64,000 nt of DNA from Acanthaster planci (GCF_001949145.1 NW_019091373.1:382042-446041), one strand, 5' to 3'; numbered from the stretch's first letter, positions 1 to 13,650 are shown. Numbers and translations: made by a program. Notes: generated by a model not told the origin, from the sequence alone.

Positions 1-257
1 CATGGCATATCAAAGGGGGAGGGTAACATGGTCCATCCCCCCCCAAAAAAAAATGTTTTGGAAAACATAAAGGTTATTTCTTTTCTTTATTTTATCTTTC
101 CTTCTGAAACATTGCACAAACCCCCAAATGTAGCCGCCTCCCACAGAAAGGCAATAAAAGGTTACACAGAAATTTCAAAAACAATTCCTACCCTCCCCCC
201 AAAAATGGTTGTGGATATGCCCTTGCTTTAATCATGCTTACCAGTGATACTCATCGC
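1..257. other. Non-coding left edge
   Basis: AT-rich sequence with C- and A-runs. Short open frames here have no splice or composition support. Nothing functional is recognised. Confidence 0.6.
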
Positions 258-342
258 CATCAGTCTCATACCACTCACCATCAGTCTCATACCACTCACC
301 ATCAGTCTCACACCACTCACCATCAGTCTCATACCACTGATG
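258..342. repeat. 21-bp minisatellite, about four copies
   Basis: The unit catcagtctcataccactca plus c is repeated about four times with single-base changes (ATACC versus ACACC, CGCC versus CACC). It ends in an inverted remnant, accactgatggtgac. No open frame crosses it that looks coding. Confidence 0.85.
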
Positions 343-3034
343 GTGACATTCCACCTAGCATACCAATAACTTGTCACAAATCCTTTGTTTGCTAGTATTA
401 TTTTTTAAGATATTTTTGGGCTCACGAGCTTGAAGTTTCATGTCCTTGCCTATTCCTGCTATGTTCTGCTTTTTCCTGCGATGCAGGCTGTGTTCTCGTG
501 CATGCTTTGCCAAAAGATGGACGAGTTTAATATTTCGGAAACCTTTTCAATGTAGTGCTATAGTAAGCCAGCTTTTAGTGTTGACGTGCACATGTTGTAT
601 TCTTTAAAGCGTTCAACTCTCCGCAAGTCAATCCACCGGTACTGAACCCATTTCTTTTAATCTTTTTTATTTTCATCATGCATACCATGCAGAAGTGCAA
701 GACAAATTTATAGTTTCAGTTTCCAGTAGATTTGTTTTGTTTTTTTAATCACTTAATAAAGGTGACAAACGTGTCCAGCAGCTGACGATATTGAACTTAT
801 CTGTTCCCCATGTGCGTTCACCCCTGATTTGATCTGACAAACAGCTACTTCACCAATGAAAATTTTATTTGACCAGGTTGCGGGTTTTCTGCAGCCTGCA
901 ACCGCTGCTGTGAAAATTGTACACCTTTCTACACCCCAATCAATGGGCCCTAATCCGTGACAATTTAAACGGTCGTATCCCTGTTGGGCCGTGCTGAAAA
1001 ATAAATTGGTTTCTTGCCAGTGTGCAGTCGTGTGAACTGAATCCCTCATATTCTGGGCCAGTGATCTGCTCACAGCATGCAACAGTGAGCAACAGAGGGC
1101 GCTGTTCAACATTCACACTGAAAATCTTCAGTTCACCTCTTGGAGACTTCTGAGGTACTTGGTGGCAGCAGACAAACTGGTCAAACATGACCTGTCCACA
1201 AGTTGTTAACATCATTTGAGCTTGTGCTCCAAATGACGCCAACATTAGTGGACCAGTCAAATGGGAGTGGTACATACATGCATGTTTGCTGTCAACGAGT
1301 ATATCAAACCTCTCCAACTCTACATTAATGCACTGTACCAAAACCTCCAAACCACAAATGAAGACAAGAAAAATTATACAATATAAAACAGACAAACACT
1401 ATTGGTATAGGTAAGTAAAATGGTTTATCTTTATCCTAATATCATAAGAACACCTGTTTTCAATCCATTGTGAAATTTTTTTGTCTGAAGCACATAAATC
1501 ACTAGCTGCTGCACTTTTTAATCAGGAGATTCTCAAGAGAGCTTATCCAATATGTTAGGCTCCAGCTTACCACTTTTGATTAAGCAGCAACCAAGGACGG
1601 TAACCACAACTACAGTATCTGATCTTTCAATCTCAGTCGCAAGTTGATGAGTCAAGCAAGATACAATGTAAACCGCAGGCACACAAAGTACACACTGAGC
1701 ATGCACCTGGTCCCATTAGCTATCTTTGTGCATGTAATAATGTTCATGTTCAACACTGAAGGTGTCATTAATGCCGACCAGACCATTATCTAAAATCTCG
1801 ATTCTGGTCTGGTTGGCCAGGGTTATTCTGGTTAATTCATCATTTTATTCCCACTGTAACTTCTTGGAAATAAAACCATTGCCTTACAAGCTGACACTGA
1901 AGGGCAAATCAGGGGGAAAAATGGGGGGGGGTGGAGGAGGGGGGGTGGAGGAGGGAGGGGTTGTGAAACTTTTAGGGGGGTTCATAACTTTGAGTGCTCA
2001 TTTGTGCCATCTTTATAGCCTTTGTAAGGTAAGAGGTGTTTTTTGGGGGGTGGAGAAAAAATGGAGAAAAAATGAAATAAAACAGTCCAAAAAGGTCATC
2101 ATTTTTTTCTTGGTATTTGAAAAAAAGGAGAAAAAGATAAATTCCTCTTTTGAGGACCTGGACTCCATTTTCTCCCTACCTCCTGATACACAATGAACCA
2201 TATTCTAACATCACAGGATAATATGCAACTAGGTAAGAAGTGCTTATGAATTTGAAATTATGCATATTATCTACGTGTTCTGTGACACAGTTTTTGGTAA
2301 CGTAACAATCTATAAAGATCTGTTTCCAATTGTTGACACAAATGTTGTTATCTTTCTTCCACTGCTTTATGTTGAGCTTACAAGATTCAAGCTGTTCACA
2401 CGATGGCTGTGCGTTAAACTGAGCACACCTTAAGAATACTGATAACACTCAAGTGTTAAGGTTGCAGGCGAGTAAAAATAGGGCCTAAACTGCTTGCGCA
2501 ATGTGCACGCTCCTAAATTCTCTGCTATTGAGCATTTTGTGGGCCACAAACTGGAAGACTGCCAGCTGGCTTGTGTTTCTGAGAAATGTGGACAAACGAA
2601 AGCCTTGGCTTTACATTGCACTGGTGCATATACACAGCCAACAATTTTCCAAACAGCGATGGGCTTCATGCTGTTTTTATAGGGGTGACCGTCTTAGGAC
2701 AGCAATAGCTTCAGAAGTCGTCGGTTAAACCAGCAAACGTCGAAATGAGAAGCAAGATGAGGAATTACATGTGTGCTTTAATTTGATGTGTGTCTTGAAA
2801 CACATGAGAAACTCACATTTTTCCTGACATTTCGAAGTGGGTGTGCATTTATTTATCAATATCGTCTGTAACAGCTTACTTACTGGTCTGCAACATTAAA
2901 CATACCGAATAAATTAACTTCCTCCCCCACCTCCCTTTACTTCATACAAGAGCGGTTTGATTGTGGCTTATTGCATGCCATAAGTTCAATCCTTGCCTGA
3001 GGTACTACAGATTGGGTTGTCAGCATCTCTTCTA
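343..3034. other. Non-coding stretch before the candidate 3' exon
   Basis: Apart from the G-run tract listed separately, this holds AT-rich unique sequence. The open frames at 753-1395 (minus) and 1762-2196 (plus) overlap each other or low-complexity runs, with no recognisable domain. On the minus strand AATAAA-like words occur near 2848-2856 (tttatt on plus). They could serve as a poly(A) signal for the candidate exon at 3035-3140. Confidence 0.5.
1911..1980 (+). other. G-run tract with G-quadruplex potential
   Basis: At least six runs of three or more G, one of them nine long, lie within 70 bases, separated by short A/T spacers such as tggagga. This meets the usual four-G-tract rule for quadruplex DNA on the plus strand. 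It is followed by a purine-rich, A-run stretch to about 2140. No gene is adjacent, so any role is unknown. Confidence 0.6.
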
Positions 3035-3140
3035 TTAGGGACGGGTTCTCCCATCAGATTGACTCTCATAGGGTCCTCTTCGTGACAATCTTCCTCTGAC
3101 ATTTTCACCATCTTTGGCCTTTTTCATTGGAGGTTGTTTC
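3035..3140 (-). CDS. Candidate terminal coding exon of an unidentified minus-strand gene
   Basis: On the minus strand a possible acceptor (ctgcag ending at 3141) precedes an open stretch. It begins with one base completing a split codon, then 34 residues, then TAA at 3037-3035 followed at once by TAG. The peptide is very basic and polar (KQPPMKKAKDGENVRGRLSR then RGPYESQSDGRTRP). Such a composition suits a disordered or nucleic-acid-binding tail but identifies no family. A tttatt word (AATAAA on minus) about 180-190 bases downstream could be the poly(A) signal. It could be the end of the gene that begins at 12797, which has a similarly basic N-terminus, but no connecting exons were found. It may equally be a chance open stretch. 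Confidence 0.22.
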
Positions 3141-3149
3141 CTGCAGCTG

Positions 3150-6100
3150 TGGTACAGAGCAATTACTGTATGTTGTTTGCTCATTTGGGGTTCATGTCTT
3201 TTCCTGTCCCTGTTTCCTAAGTCTTGTATATTCTGGGCGCATTATTTAATTTGCTTTTTTTACAGGAGTGATTCTACGTAGCCAACTAGAAAGAGAAACA
3301 AGCAACTAATGGTTTAAAGTGATTTTTATTACTGATGCTTAAACAACAACTACATGTCTGTACAAAGTTCCTGTTTAATTTCCTGTCTTCAACTACATGT
3401 AGCTATCCAGTTGGCAATCTTCTCGTTTGTTCTCATTTACTCCCCCGATAAAACTTATCCAAAAGGTACTTGTAACTAGTACAGAAAACATTCTGGCAAA
3501 GGTTGTATTTTGGAAGGGTGTGCATGCACATGACAGTGATAATGCCTTGAATTTTTAGCTTTGCTGAAATAATTTGGAAAAACACACCCTTAAGAGTCAA
3601 TCTTTGGTCCGTAGTACAGACCACTTCTCATCTTCCTTTTGGCTTGTGCACTGTACCAAGGGGGAAAGCTCTTTAATGGACCGATGAAGCATGTGCAATT
3701 TATATGTAGTAATTAAGAATGACTTCAAATTGTTCTCATCTCGGTGACTCATCATTAGAATATAAACATGTCTCTATCCCAGAGCGTAACATCTAGAGCA
3801 ACCTACTCTATATTTAAAAAAATTCTTCAAATGGGTTTATTCCTATTTTTTTTCCCCCAAATGTTAAAATATGAAGTAGACTTGTTCATCTTTTACCACC
3901 AAATATGTATACGTGCAGCATGTGTGTAAGACTTGCCTCGGAAGATACGAATGTAACTCCTTAATTTGAGTATTGTCTCATAAATTTAAACAAAACCAAA
4001 ACAAAATCACATCAACAGTAACCAGGGTGAGTATCCGAGGTAATTGCTGGTGAATTGATTCTAGATGTGGCGACGGAGACTCAGCTGAAAGTGTTCCTTT
4101 TACACATTGCGCTTAACAAGGACCGACCAGACCAGCCCGGAAATTTAATGTCAACCGACAAAATGTCACAGAATTCATTGAGGAACACATGAACGAGAGA
4201 GAGCTGGGGTCAGGCGCTGACGCAAAAGAGCCTTGTGCAATGATACATACAGGCTCAAGGGACCTTCAATTAGTGTTGTAAACAAATTAACAGACGGTAG
4301 GCAGTTCAAGGGGAAATGCGAAAGTAATGCATGCAATGCATGTACCATATGTGAAAGAAAATGCACAGTAGGAGAATTTTTTAAAGGTTTAATTTTCAAT
4401 GAGCAAGACGGTAGTTATCGATGGCATAAAAAATGTAATTACGTTTTGTTCAAGCTTGCTTACAATATGCAGTAAATCTTGGTAGATGTATGAGCAAGAT
4501 GGTACATGTGCAGGTACTTCTGGATGACAGCCAAAAAAGTAATTACTTCTTGGTTAAGCTTGCTCACTAACCACAGTAAATCTTGTGGATGTATAACTTC
4601 ACAACAGCTGCCGATAGACACTGGGCTACAAGGAAATGCGGGGGGGCCAGGTTTTGAGTCTGAATACTTGTTAACAGAGACAAGAGCTTTTATTTGTCTG
4701 TTTTTCACCATCACTATTAAAACTGCTGAATTTGCGACATACAACAGTGGGAAAGTCCTGTTAGATTTGGTTGTCAACTTGAGTTGAGCAGCACACCTGA
4801 GGTGGTTCGTGCTGTACCGACTGGAGCCCGCAGTAGTCAGCTTACTTCACGAGTTTCTACCAGTATGTGTTACCATTTAATACGAAGTAATTTGGTGGGT
4901 CACTGGAAAAGTACGTCTAACAACAAAAGAGTGGAGTTAACTACAGAAAGGTCACTAGGAGGAAGTTCCAATTCCCATCAACCTACTATACACAAGATAC
5001 ATTTCAATGTACTATGTAAGCACACACATTGAAGAGGCAACAATGCCACGATTGGCTAAATTCCAATTTCACAGTGCGTCATAGCTGCTGGGCACATGTA
5101 CACTACACAAGGTAATATTAGGGCCCGTCTAATGCCCCAGAAATCCATCATGCGGCACGCTCATGGCACACTGAGCAGCCATGTAGGTCTACAACATGAA
5201 TTATTACCCTCATCCACGAGGCCTTCTGCATCCCCTGAAACCCTCCTTGCTCCCTCCGGAGCCACTGCTTTAAAGGGAGCTTTTGGAGGAGGCACAAGTT
5301 CATATTTAATCCAAAAGTCCCAGGGTTCTCTGGCTAATAAAAAAATTGGCGTTTAAATGACACTTTTAGCGGGCAGATGAAAGTGATTCACATGATATCG
5401 TTACTCCTGACCAATAGGGTAATTCCATTCTTGGATCCATCTCAACTCCCTGGACAGTATACTTAGCCACTTCATACAACTGTTAGGTGCTCTACACCGT
5501 CATCAACCAAGCCTGCAATTACAACGTTTGCACTCACAGGTTAGAATGATCTCTCTCCCGGGGAAGGCAAGTGAAGTATTAGGCAATGTCCTACAGTACA
5601 ACGTGAACCCACAAAACCTCCAACAAGAATACCCGGTAGATGTCCTTTGTCATCTCCTGAACTGATTGTAAGACCACTACACAGAAACTCAACAGAACTC
5701 TCCGAACTCAGAACTAATGAGTGGCACTTTTGCAAAGGAACTTCCCAAATCCTGAAAACCCCTCCATAAGGCTGGAAACCAATGACGCACTCTTTGCACT
5801 CAAACATTCACAGGGCCACTGAGCAAACTGCGCAGTAGCAGTGGCTCTCCCCTCCCCAATTCTAAAGAATCCTAAGATCAGACACCTTGTGATAATTCAC
5901 AAGATCTTGGAGGGTAAGGGTTAACTATGTGCACATGTACATGTAGATCTGTATTAAAACAGGCATTGGTACATACAAAAGTGTCAAAGAATTTTGAACG
6001 TCATGTTATTCTCAGGTTTTTTTCATACACCAACTCTTCCGTGACTGTCTGTGTCTTAATATCTCATGTGCTGTTGCTGATCATTACGCCCATATGGATA

Positions 6101-9100
6101 TAAGGTTTCTGACTAGGCAGTGATTCCCAAACAGTAACAAATCACCCTAGATGAATGGATGAATTGGTTGGTAAAGTCACATACCCGTAATACTAGCACA
6201 TATGAGTCGTGTACATGTACATCTCATTGCAGGAGGCAGTGCATTGAGGCAGTGCATGCAGTCAAGGCAAGTTGAGAATCTCATTTCAGGCAAGAGCCCC
6301 CCTTTTCCTGACATCTAAAAGGCCCCCAATTAAAAGCTTCCTGTTGAAGTGTTTTACATGATTAAGTTGGCATCTGACATGCTCATGTAGGCCTACGCAT
6401 GCATATAGTACCAAAGGGTTTATGAAACCCCCAAACCAACTTTTTCATCCTCCCAGAAAGTCGCACAGAGTCCTCCTTATTTACAATTGAAAGGATAAAA
6501 GCCATATGTACAAGTAGGATCTGGGAACTCTAACAAGCTAAACGGCAAAATGAAAGACTAAATACTGTCACCCTACATTGCATCTGACAAGTAATGGTAC
6601 TATACAAGTTACAATTAAAATCATCCAAATAACGAAGTACCTGCAAAGGATAAAGCCACATGTACAAGTAGGATCTGGGAACTCTAAGAAGCTAAACGGC
6701 AAAATGAAAGGCTAAGTACATGTACATGTACCTGTCACCCTACATTGCATCTGACAAGTAATGGTACTATACAAGTTACGATTAAAACCATCCAAATAAC
6801 GTACCTGCACTGTATGTGTATGTCAACAACTGGTCAGTTTCTCATGAAATTTTGGCAATCATCCATTAATCCCAACAGTCCACAATCTTCTAATGCTTGG
6901 GGGATTAAGGACTCTGTCACCACTAATGAAACTCACAAACCTCCCTATAAGAAGCTCCTACTTAATAGTAGATATGACTTTTTCCATACTAAAATAGCTT
7001 AATAAAACAGATGGTACAAGGCTTAAAGATGACAGTACATGCATGAACCTGACAAAGCTGCTTTCTTCAATCGTGTCAGTACCTACTAATACACCACCGC
7101 TTTGCCTTGCCCCAATTAACTCTAGGTGGATAAGACACCTTTGACCGATATGATTGCACTTAACAAACCAAAACAGATCTGTTCTTCAACTGAAGTTGAT
7201 GGTAGCTAGGAGCCAGTAATGATTATGACAGCTGGGATCATCCCTCTCACTCCCTGGGTCAATGCCATGTCATCAGCTGAGACCGCTGTGGACAAGACAG
7301 TGAATGCCTGGCCCAGCAGATAACCGGTACCTTTATAATAAGGGAACGACATGTACAATGTACTACAGCCTCACCCTTGACTACTGAACCACTGATAACA
7401 TAGCTTCATTCAGTGCTGTGGATTGGTTACATTCATCTCATGACAGGTTTCTGTTAGTGCATGCCAGTTATGTGAGGTAACTTTGAATCTGCCATCTCAA
7501 CATACATGTACAGGTATACATGTACTTCATGTTTGGATATCATCCGAAATACACGTAGAATCTGTATTGACAGAGATTCCAATTTCACAATACAGTGTTT
7601 CAAATTCTTTTGACGCACATGTACCATAAACGTACATGTACATGTACATGCATCCACAGTCTTAGATATTGTCTGGTTTTCTCACAAAGCCTAGCCTACC
7701 GGTAGTCCTTGTCCGAGACTACATGTATCTCGGAAGAGTAACTTCATGTACATTCTCACAGTGCTAATTGAAACGGATGAATTGTGACCCATCTGAAGTA
7801 AACAGAGCCGCTTACTAAGAAAAATGCCCTTGGCTCATGGGCTACCAACATGTGTATAAGCTACTGAAGGATTTTAGATACGACTGTTATTCTGGTTTAT
7901 GGAGATTCATTGGCTCTGAAATCCAACCCTTGTTGGATTCTGTTGGATTGAAGATCCATTCTAATCTCATTCCATGCAAGACAATACCCGAACAGCTTGT
8001 CGCATTCAAAATGTTTCACCTTTTTCTAGAATCAAATGGTTGACAAATACTTTGGAACCACACATCAAAAAATGTGGTGGCCATGTTCTGTACAGTAATA
8101 CACTGGTTGCATTAGGCTATCCTGGCAAAGTGACCGTAAAAGACAACTTTAAAACCACAATTTACATGTACCAAAAATGCGGCAATTTGGGGAGCCAGAT
8201 GCACATATGCATTATTATTTGAAAGTGGCCAAAAACCCCCAACCAACATGGGTTCATCAGTGTGAAATATTCTAATTACCGGTATGTCTTGTCTTTAGCA
8301 CACAAAAGTGTATAGATACCTTAGTCCCAATGTTGTATTTGCTTGATAACAAATTACATGTACATACACAACTGAACAAATTATTTTCAAGGCAACCTAT
8401 GGCCATCATCCTAAACTTTCTTACCTTTGAAGTGGACACATATTAGTTATGCACACAATTATCCGTGTGATTTATTCAGCAATCTTGAATTAGGGGATTC
8501 CAAGTGAAAAAATGGTGCTGAGTTTGTATTGTGGCATTGATTGCAATATGAATTGGGCAGGAGTTGACTCTGAAGGCTGAGATGAGTGCTTTCACAAGGT
8601 AAATTATCTGAGATCAATGGCTGCCATTCATCACATGGCTCATGAACGAATCATCCTACATGAGTGTTGATGTTGCAGTGATGATAATGCAAACACAGTT
8701 CATTGAGGGAGTTGCTTTTTTTTTTTAATAATGTGAACACACTGTGTGAGATTTAACAACCGTTTCGGTGAATTTTACAAAGACATCCTTAACAGACAGC
8801 CATTTCTAAAAACCTTGGCCTTGTTTTTGGCTTTACTTAAATCCCTGATGTCAGAAATTCTGGCTGAATGTGACATGCCTTCTACAAGAGCATTCAACTG
8901 CATGTACACGACATGAACCTGAAACTGGCTGTCTTTTCATCTGGTCAAAACTTTAATACAACAGTTCCTGGGCCAAAGAGATAACAAACAAAAGAGGATA
9001 TCAAGCATTTCAGAACAATTTTGGAGTCTGATATAGCTTGGATAATTTGAAATTCCAAAAACTTACTTGAAAACTGAAATTTGTATCACTTTTACAACAT

Positions 9101-12100
9101 GTACATGTAGGTATGTAATATGCATATACTGTACATGTACTAGTGCCAGATATTACCCTTAATAAAAAAATCAAGGAAGTCTGGAACATGATCACTGTAC
9201 ATCAGCAAAGGCCTCTTGAAATGGTGGAAGCACTGTCCATTAAAGACCTTTCTTTTGTTTGCAAACACTGACTACCACCTTGTATGGACAGCCAAAAAAA
9301 TCTACACAAAAATTCATCCTGGTTTGCCGCTAGTGTTTTCTTAAAAACGCACATACTTATGCTTTGTTCGTATTAGAGAGGATGCATTTTCATTTAGTGT
9401 CCTATGTCGCTTTAATAATTGAGTTTATTAGTAGCTGTGAGAGATTGGTTAACACTTTGTGAATTACTTGTTTGGTGCGACGGGCAGCCATAGCCCCAAT
9501 TGTTTGCAACCACTGATTGCCAAAGACAGCAGCTGTGACTTGCAGTGGACAAGAAGCAAAAGAAAGGCTTATGACACAAAACAAAACTGGCCCTTGCACG
9601 TTTTTTCCCAAACAACTGCAAGCACCATATCTTTTCCATTACTGGGAACCTTTCTGAGTGTTATGTGAAGTACGTTGAAAAAAAGATTAATTACTGTTGG
9701 TATGTCAGGTTTTCGTGCCACAAAAACTTGAAAGATGTATACAATGTAGCTACCATAAGTGCAACCAATACTAATCTGTCCATTTTGAATGGAAATAAAT
9801 ACAGTGATCCAGTTTTGAGGGTGCTTGTGCATCCAATGTACAATACATACATGTACAATACAAATGTATACAAAAAAGGAAGAAATATGAACAGTTCTTC
9901 AGCAACTGAAGCACCATTAGTCCTCTCCGTTTTTTGTTTCTTTTTATTTTTTTTATTTTAAAATCCAGACAAAATAATTGCGCATCTTCAAACGCAACTT
10001 CACTGCAGCTTTATAATACAAATACGTGTGTTCAGCTTAAACAAAAGGTATCTCGTGAGCCCAAGGTACACCAATCCAAACAGGCTAAATATTTAAACGC
10101 CCACAAGACGGTGCCTTTGGAAATGTCAAGAGGAAAAGATGACCCCATTAAGATCACGCTTCCCATGAAACTCAAAACCTTTTGGATTATTAATAGAGAC
10201 CAACAGAAGAAATGACTAGAATTTTTACAATGTCCTGGTGATTATGATGCTGGAAACATTTGTTGGAGTTTTAAGGCCAAGTATTCATCTGAAAAGACAA
10301 CAATCGAGTAAATGACATGCCAAATTTCTCACAGCAACCATTGTGGCAATGCTTCTGAACAGGCTCTGAATGCCAGTTGGGCATTACCCACACTTCCAGC
10401 ATTATGAATTATTTAAGTCTCTTCAGTCCGATGAACTTTGCGATGGAAATGCAATGCAACACAGAAAACGCACTCCATGAAACTGGTGCTCATGGTTTCC
10501 AAAGTATGAAACATGTTGTGATTTGAAGTGGATATGAAGTGGTTTCCAGATAATGAATAAGGGGAAGGAACAACATTAATTTTGTTACTTCAGCAGCAGA
10601 GCATACAGTCACGTAGAATCCTGAAGTAGCCATTTCTTAGGAATGTACAATGGACCAGTATCTAAATATTTTCGAATGTATCTACATGTACCTGTATGCT
10701 GTGTACACTCAATTGCAATACATGCAATGTAATCTTACCTTGTACAAGAAAGGAAGGTTGCAAAATACACTCTGCTTCAAAAGTCAAGATGGATTATGCT
10801 CTCCCCACCCCCCCCAACAAAAAGGACTACATGTATAAATGTCGGGAAATAATTAAGGCACCAATTTAACCAAACTAAAACCTGTGGTACACCATGCTTT
10901 CGAGCCTGATTACTGATCATTGTAAACTACATGGGGATAAGTACATGTAAGATCATCAAACAAGCTCTATCATCAATACTGGTGTTCCATCTGAAAAGGC
11001 ACGGACAAAAGAGCTCCAGCCAGATAAAGGTTAATGACATTCTCCTGGCAATTAGTTTGTTTCAACTACTCTGGACACGGTTAATCAATCCAGGACAGTA
11101 CTGGTTTCCTTTTGTTGTTAAAAAATACATAAGGCTGTATGTTATATCCAACATTTACCAACATTTCTACTTCCACTTTTAATCAAAGGCATAAAATGTT
11201 AATTTGTTGATGCAAGACGAATCTGAATGTGATACTTTTGATGAATTTTCATCTTTTTGACATAACATTTAAGACTTATGTTATCAAGAATGACATTGTA
11301 CACAAGACTGTGTACCTTAATCTTCATTTATCAACAGTTCACAAATGAAATAAATCTGCAACTCTTCAAAGGCTTACCGGTAGATGATATCAAAATAGTT
11401 TGTAGCCAAGGACCAGCTGGACCACCTTAAACGTTTCTCCATCCAACGACAACATTTTCTGTGTCTAACAACTTGTCCCAAGTGCATCTAAAACTTCACA
11501 AAGTAAACTTTTATGAAGTCTCCTGCAAGGTCTATCACTAGACTACAAAACATTGAGACCACTTTTGGTGTTTGCCCGTGTTCCAGCAGAAGTCCCATTG
11601 AGTACAACTTCTTCCCTTCTTTCAATGTTTCAGGTTTGTTCCTCCTACCATGCTCCAAAAAAACTTTTCCACAGTTCACCATTTCTGGCATGAATTTATT
11701 TTGTTTCAACATACTTTAAATCATAACTTTTCATTCCTTCATTTTGCATACATTTCACAGTGCCTGAATTATTTCAACTTGCCCTCATTAACACTAAAGG
11801 AGCCATTTTGTTGAGTCAAAACAAACTTTTATTACACGTACATGTAAATTGAGTACATCGACACCGCATAACTACTATTCCCATTGCAAAACATTTTTCC
11901 CTTCAGTTATAAATGCAGAAAACTTGACAACTAAAGGTACATACACACATGCACTGTTTAGACATACTGTACATGTACAGTAAGTACATGTACATTTACA
12001 TGATCATGCACAAGTACATGTACTGACAAAATTGGTCCAGTAAGGTTCTAAGGAGGCCTTTTAGAATTTATTTTGCTTTGGTAATTGGTTTGTCATTCCT

Positions 12101-12500
12101 GTTCTGTTTTGGTTTTAGTTCGTTTTATTAATTTATTTTGGGGGTTTGTATTTTGTTAATTTTTTTTGGTGAGAAAAGTCCTTTGAACCTACAGCTAATT
12201 GCCATCATTGACAGGTCATTGACAGGACAGTTAACAGAGGTTATGCACTGCTGGTGTCTTCATGGCGTCTCAGTGGCTGTTTTTGTTATTTAAATTTAAT
12301 TACAACGAAAGGGTTTACTTGAGCCTATCGCAGTGAAACAATGCTCTTCCCCTCTGAGGACGTGTTAACACATAACCTCCATCCTCTGTTTATGGTGCCA
12401 ACCTATGGTACAAAGTTCTTTGATGATAAAAAGCTGGTCTGGCAGAAAAGGGGAATTGTGAGGTAGATTTGGGACAGGAAAATATATGTGAAATACCAGT
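3150..12500. other. Long non-coding stretch, possibly intronic
   Basis: No exon could be supported here apart from weak splice-like words. Dispersed ACATGT palindromes occur, for example near 5935, 7505, 7640 and 11965-12020. A 155-bp tandem duplication lies at 6491-6808. If the exons at 12.6 kb and 3.1 kb belong to one minus-strand gene, this would be its introns. The cysteine-bearing open frame at 4233-4475 and the minus frame at 5541-5807 look slightly coding-like but match nothing recognised. Confidence 0.45.
6491..6808. repeat. Tandem duplication of a 155-bp unit
   Basis: Copy 1 starts at 6491 and copy 2 at 6646, both with aaggataaa followed by caagtaggatctgggaactc. Copy 2 differs by a few substitutions and gains an extra run of ACATGT words at about 6717-6732 that copy 1 lacks. 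Both copies end in ccaaataacg...tacctgc. The high similarity indicates a fairly recent local duplication. Confidence 0.9.
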
Positions 12501-12507
12501 ACTTACC
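12500..12507 (-). other. Alternative 5' splice donor for the unknown first exon
   Basis: The minus strand reads tttg/GTAAGT, a near-perfect donor, 78 bases beyond the GAG/GTAATC donor at 12584. The reading frame stays open between the two, so both would be phase 0. The extra 26 residues are hydrophobic and less coding-like than the first 71. I favour the first donor by composition and the second by splice-site strength. Confidence 0.4.
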
Positions 12508-12584
12508 AAAAGCTTACAAGGGATTTCTGAGTGACGCTTACATATTAGTAAAGACTTTGAGAAAGAAATAAAACTGAAGATTAC

Positions 12585-12797
12585 CTCAATTGTCTGTAAA
12601 TCAATGGGTGTCAGTTCCTGCGACTGTTCCTGAACCCCTCCCTCATCCTGCGCGTCACCTTCTGTTGACCCTTGTCTGTGTTTGTGTTTCTTCCTCCTGT
12701 CGGACCCGCCGTGGAGCTGTCTCTGTGCTTTGGGGGGCAGCACTCCATTCTGGAGGCTGGGGTTCGTTTTGGGACCAGTTGCGCTTGGCTCAGGCAT
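12585..12797 (-). CDS. First coding exon of an unrecognised gene
   Basis: An ATG at 12797-12795 (context aaccATGcc, A at -3) opens 71 codons that end in GAG followed by a GTAATC donor at 12584, phase 0. The peptide begins MPEPSATGPKTNPSLQNG. It has a basic cluster DRRKKHKHRQ at residues 33-42, resembling a nuclear localisation signal. An acidic, Gln-rich stretch follows (about 45-62), then LTPIDLQTIE. The G+C content is clearly above the flanks, as expected for coding sequence. The frame stays open past this donor to a stronger one (tttg/GTAAGT, exon end 12507), giving an alternative 97-codon exon. The proline-rich, charged start looks disordered and no domain is visible. I do not recognise the protein. 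Downstream exons, at lower coordinates, were not found with confidence. Confidence 0.55.
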
Positions 12798-13627
12798 GGT
12801 TAAAATCCTCTTTAGGCACTTGTGGTAAACAAGTTGTTTACTCCAATGGCATACCAAAAATACTTGCCAGATGTAATCACATGTACAAGTATTGTTAACT
12901 TAATAAATGTTGGTTTTACAGGTCATTCCATTGAAAGGATAGTTTCATTAACATTCAAATGAAAGTATATTCACCAAACACAAATACATGTACTCTCCGG
13001 TCTTACAAACAGGTGTTTTCTGATAATTGTCCGGCAATCATTCCTGATTATTTCACACAGTGTAGTCATGCCACTATTATGATCCAATTAGATCCAAGGG
13101 CAAATGCCCATGCCAGACGCCACGGCTGCTGGTTGAATTTTGCCCAAAGTTGGCAACGGCACAATCATGGGATTCCGCTCATCTTGCCACACATGGAGAA
13201 AAGCCAGAAATCCAAGCCGACCGCAGCTACATGTACCTGTACAGGTGATATTCCACCGCATCGTAAGAGGAAGGTGTGAACTTTTCTTTGCTTAGTTGGT
13301 GTGCTTCAATTACAAAATCAAATCCACGACACTTTCATACTTTGGTGAGGAATTCGTGTTTCTAAGAATGGCACAGGATGTCGACACACCATGTTGGCAT
13401 CATTAAAATATACCAGTGGTTAATCTCGTGCGTGTGTACTACAAACAGGACTGATGTAAGTAACTGTTGTGAGAACCGTGGATGACAGGTGCCCCGCCCC
13501 TTGTTGACTGATGGTTCCCTAGTCAACCAATCCTCAGTCAAGGTTGCTCCTTATGCAGTCAACACACACAGATGCACATCATCCTGAAGATATTAACATC
13601 TGCCACACGTTGATGCCTTTTGAAAAC

Positions 13628-13650
13628 TCATTATCATCATCATCATCATC
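13628..13650. repeat. (TCA)n microsatellite
   Basis: About seven tandem TCA/ATC triplets. Simple repeat with no gene context. Confidence 0.85.

Noticed and set aside
4233-4475. Cysteine-containing plus-strand frame (CNACTICERKC)
   Set aside because: Spacing suggests a zinc site but there are no splice sites, homologues or conserved context that I can see.
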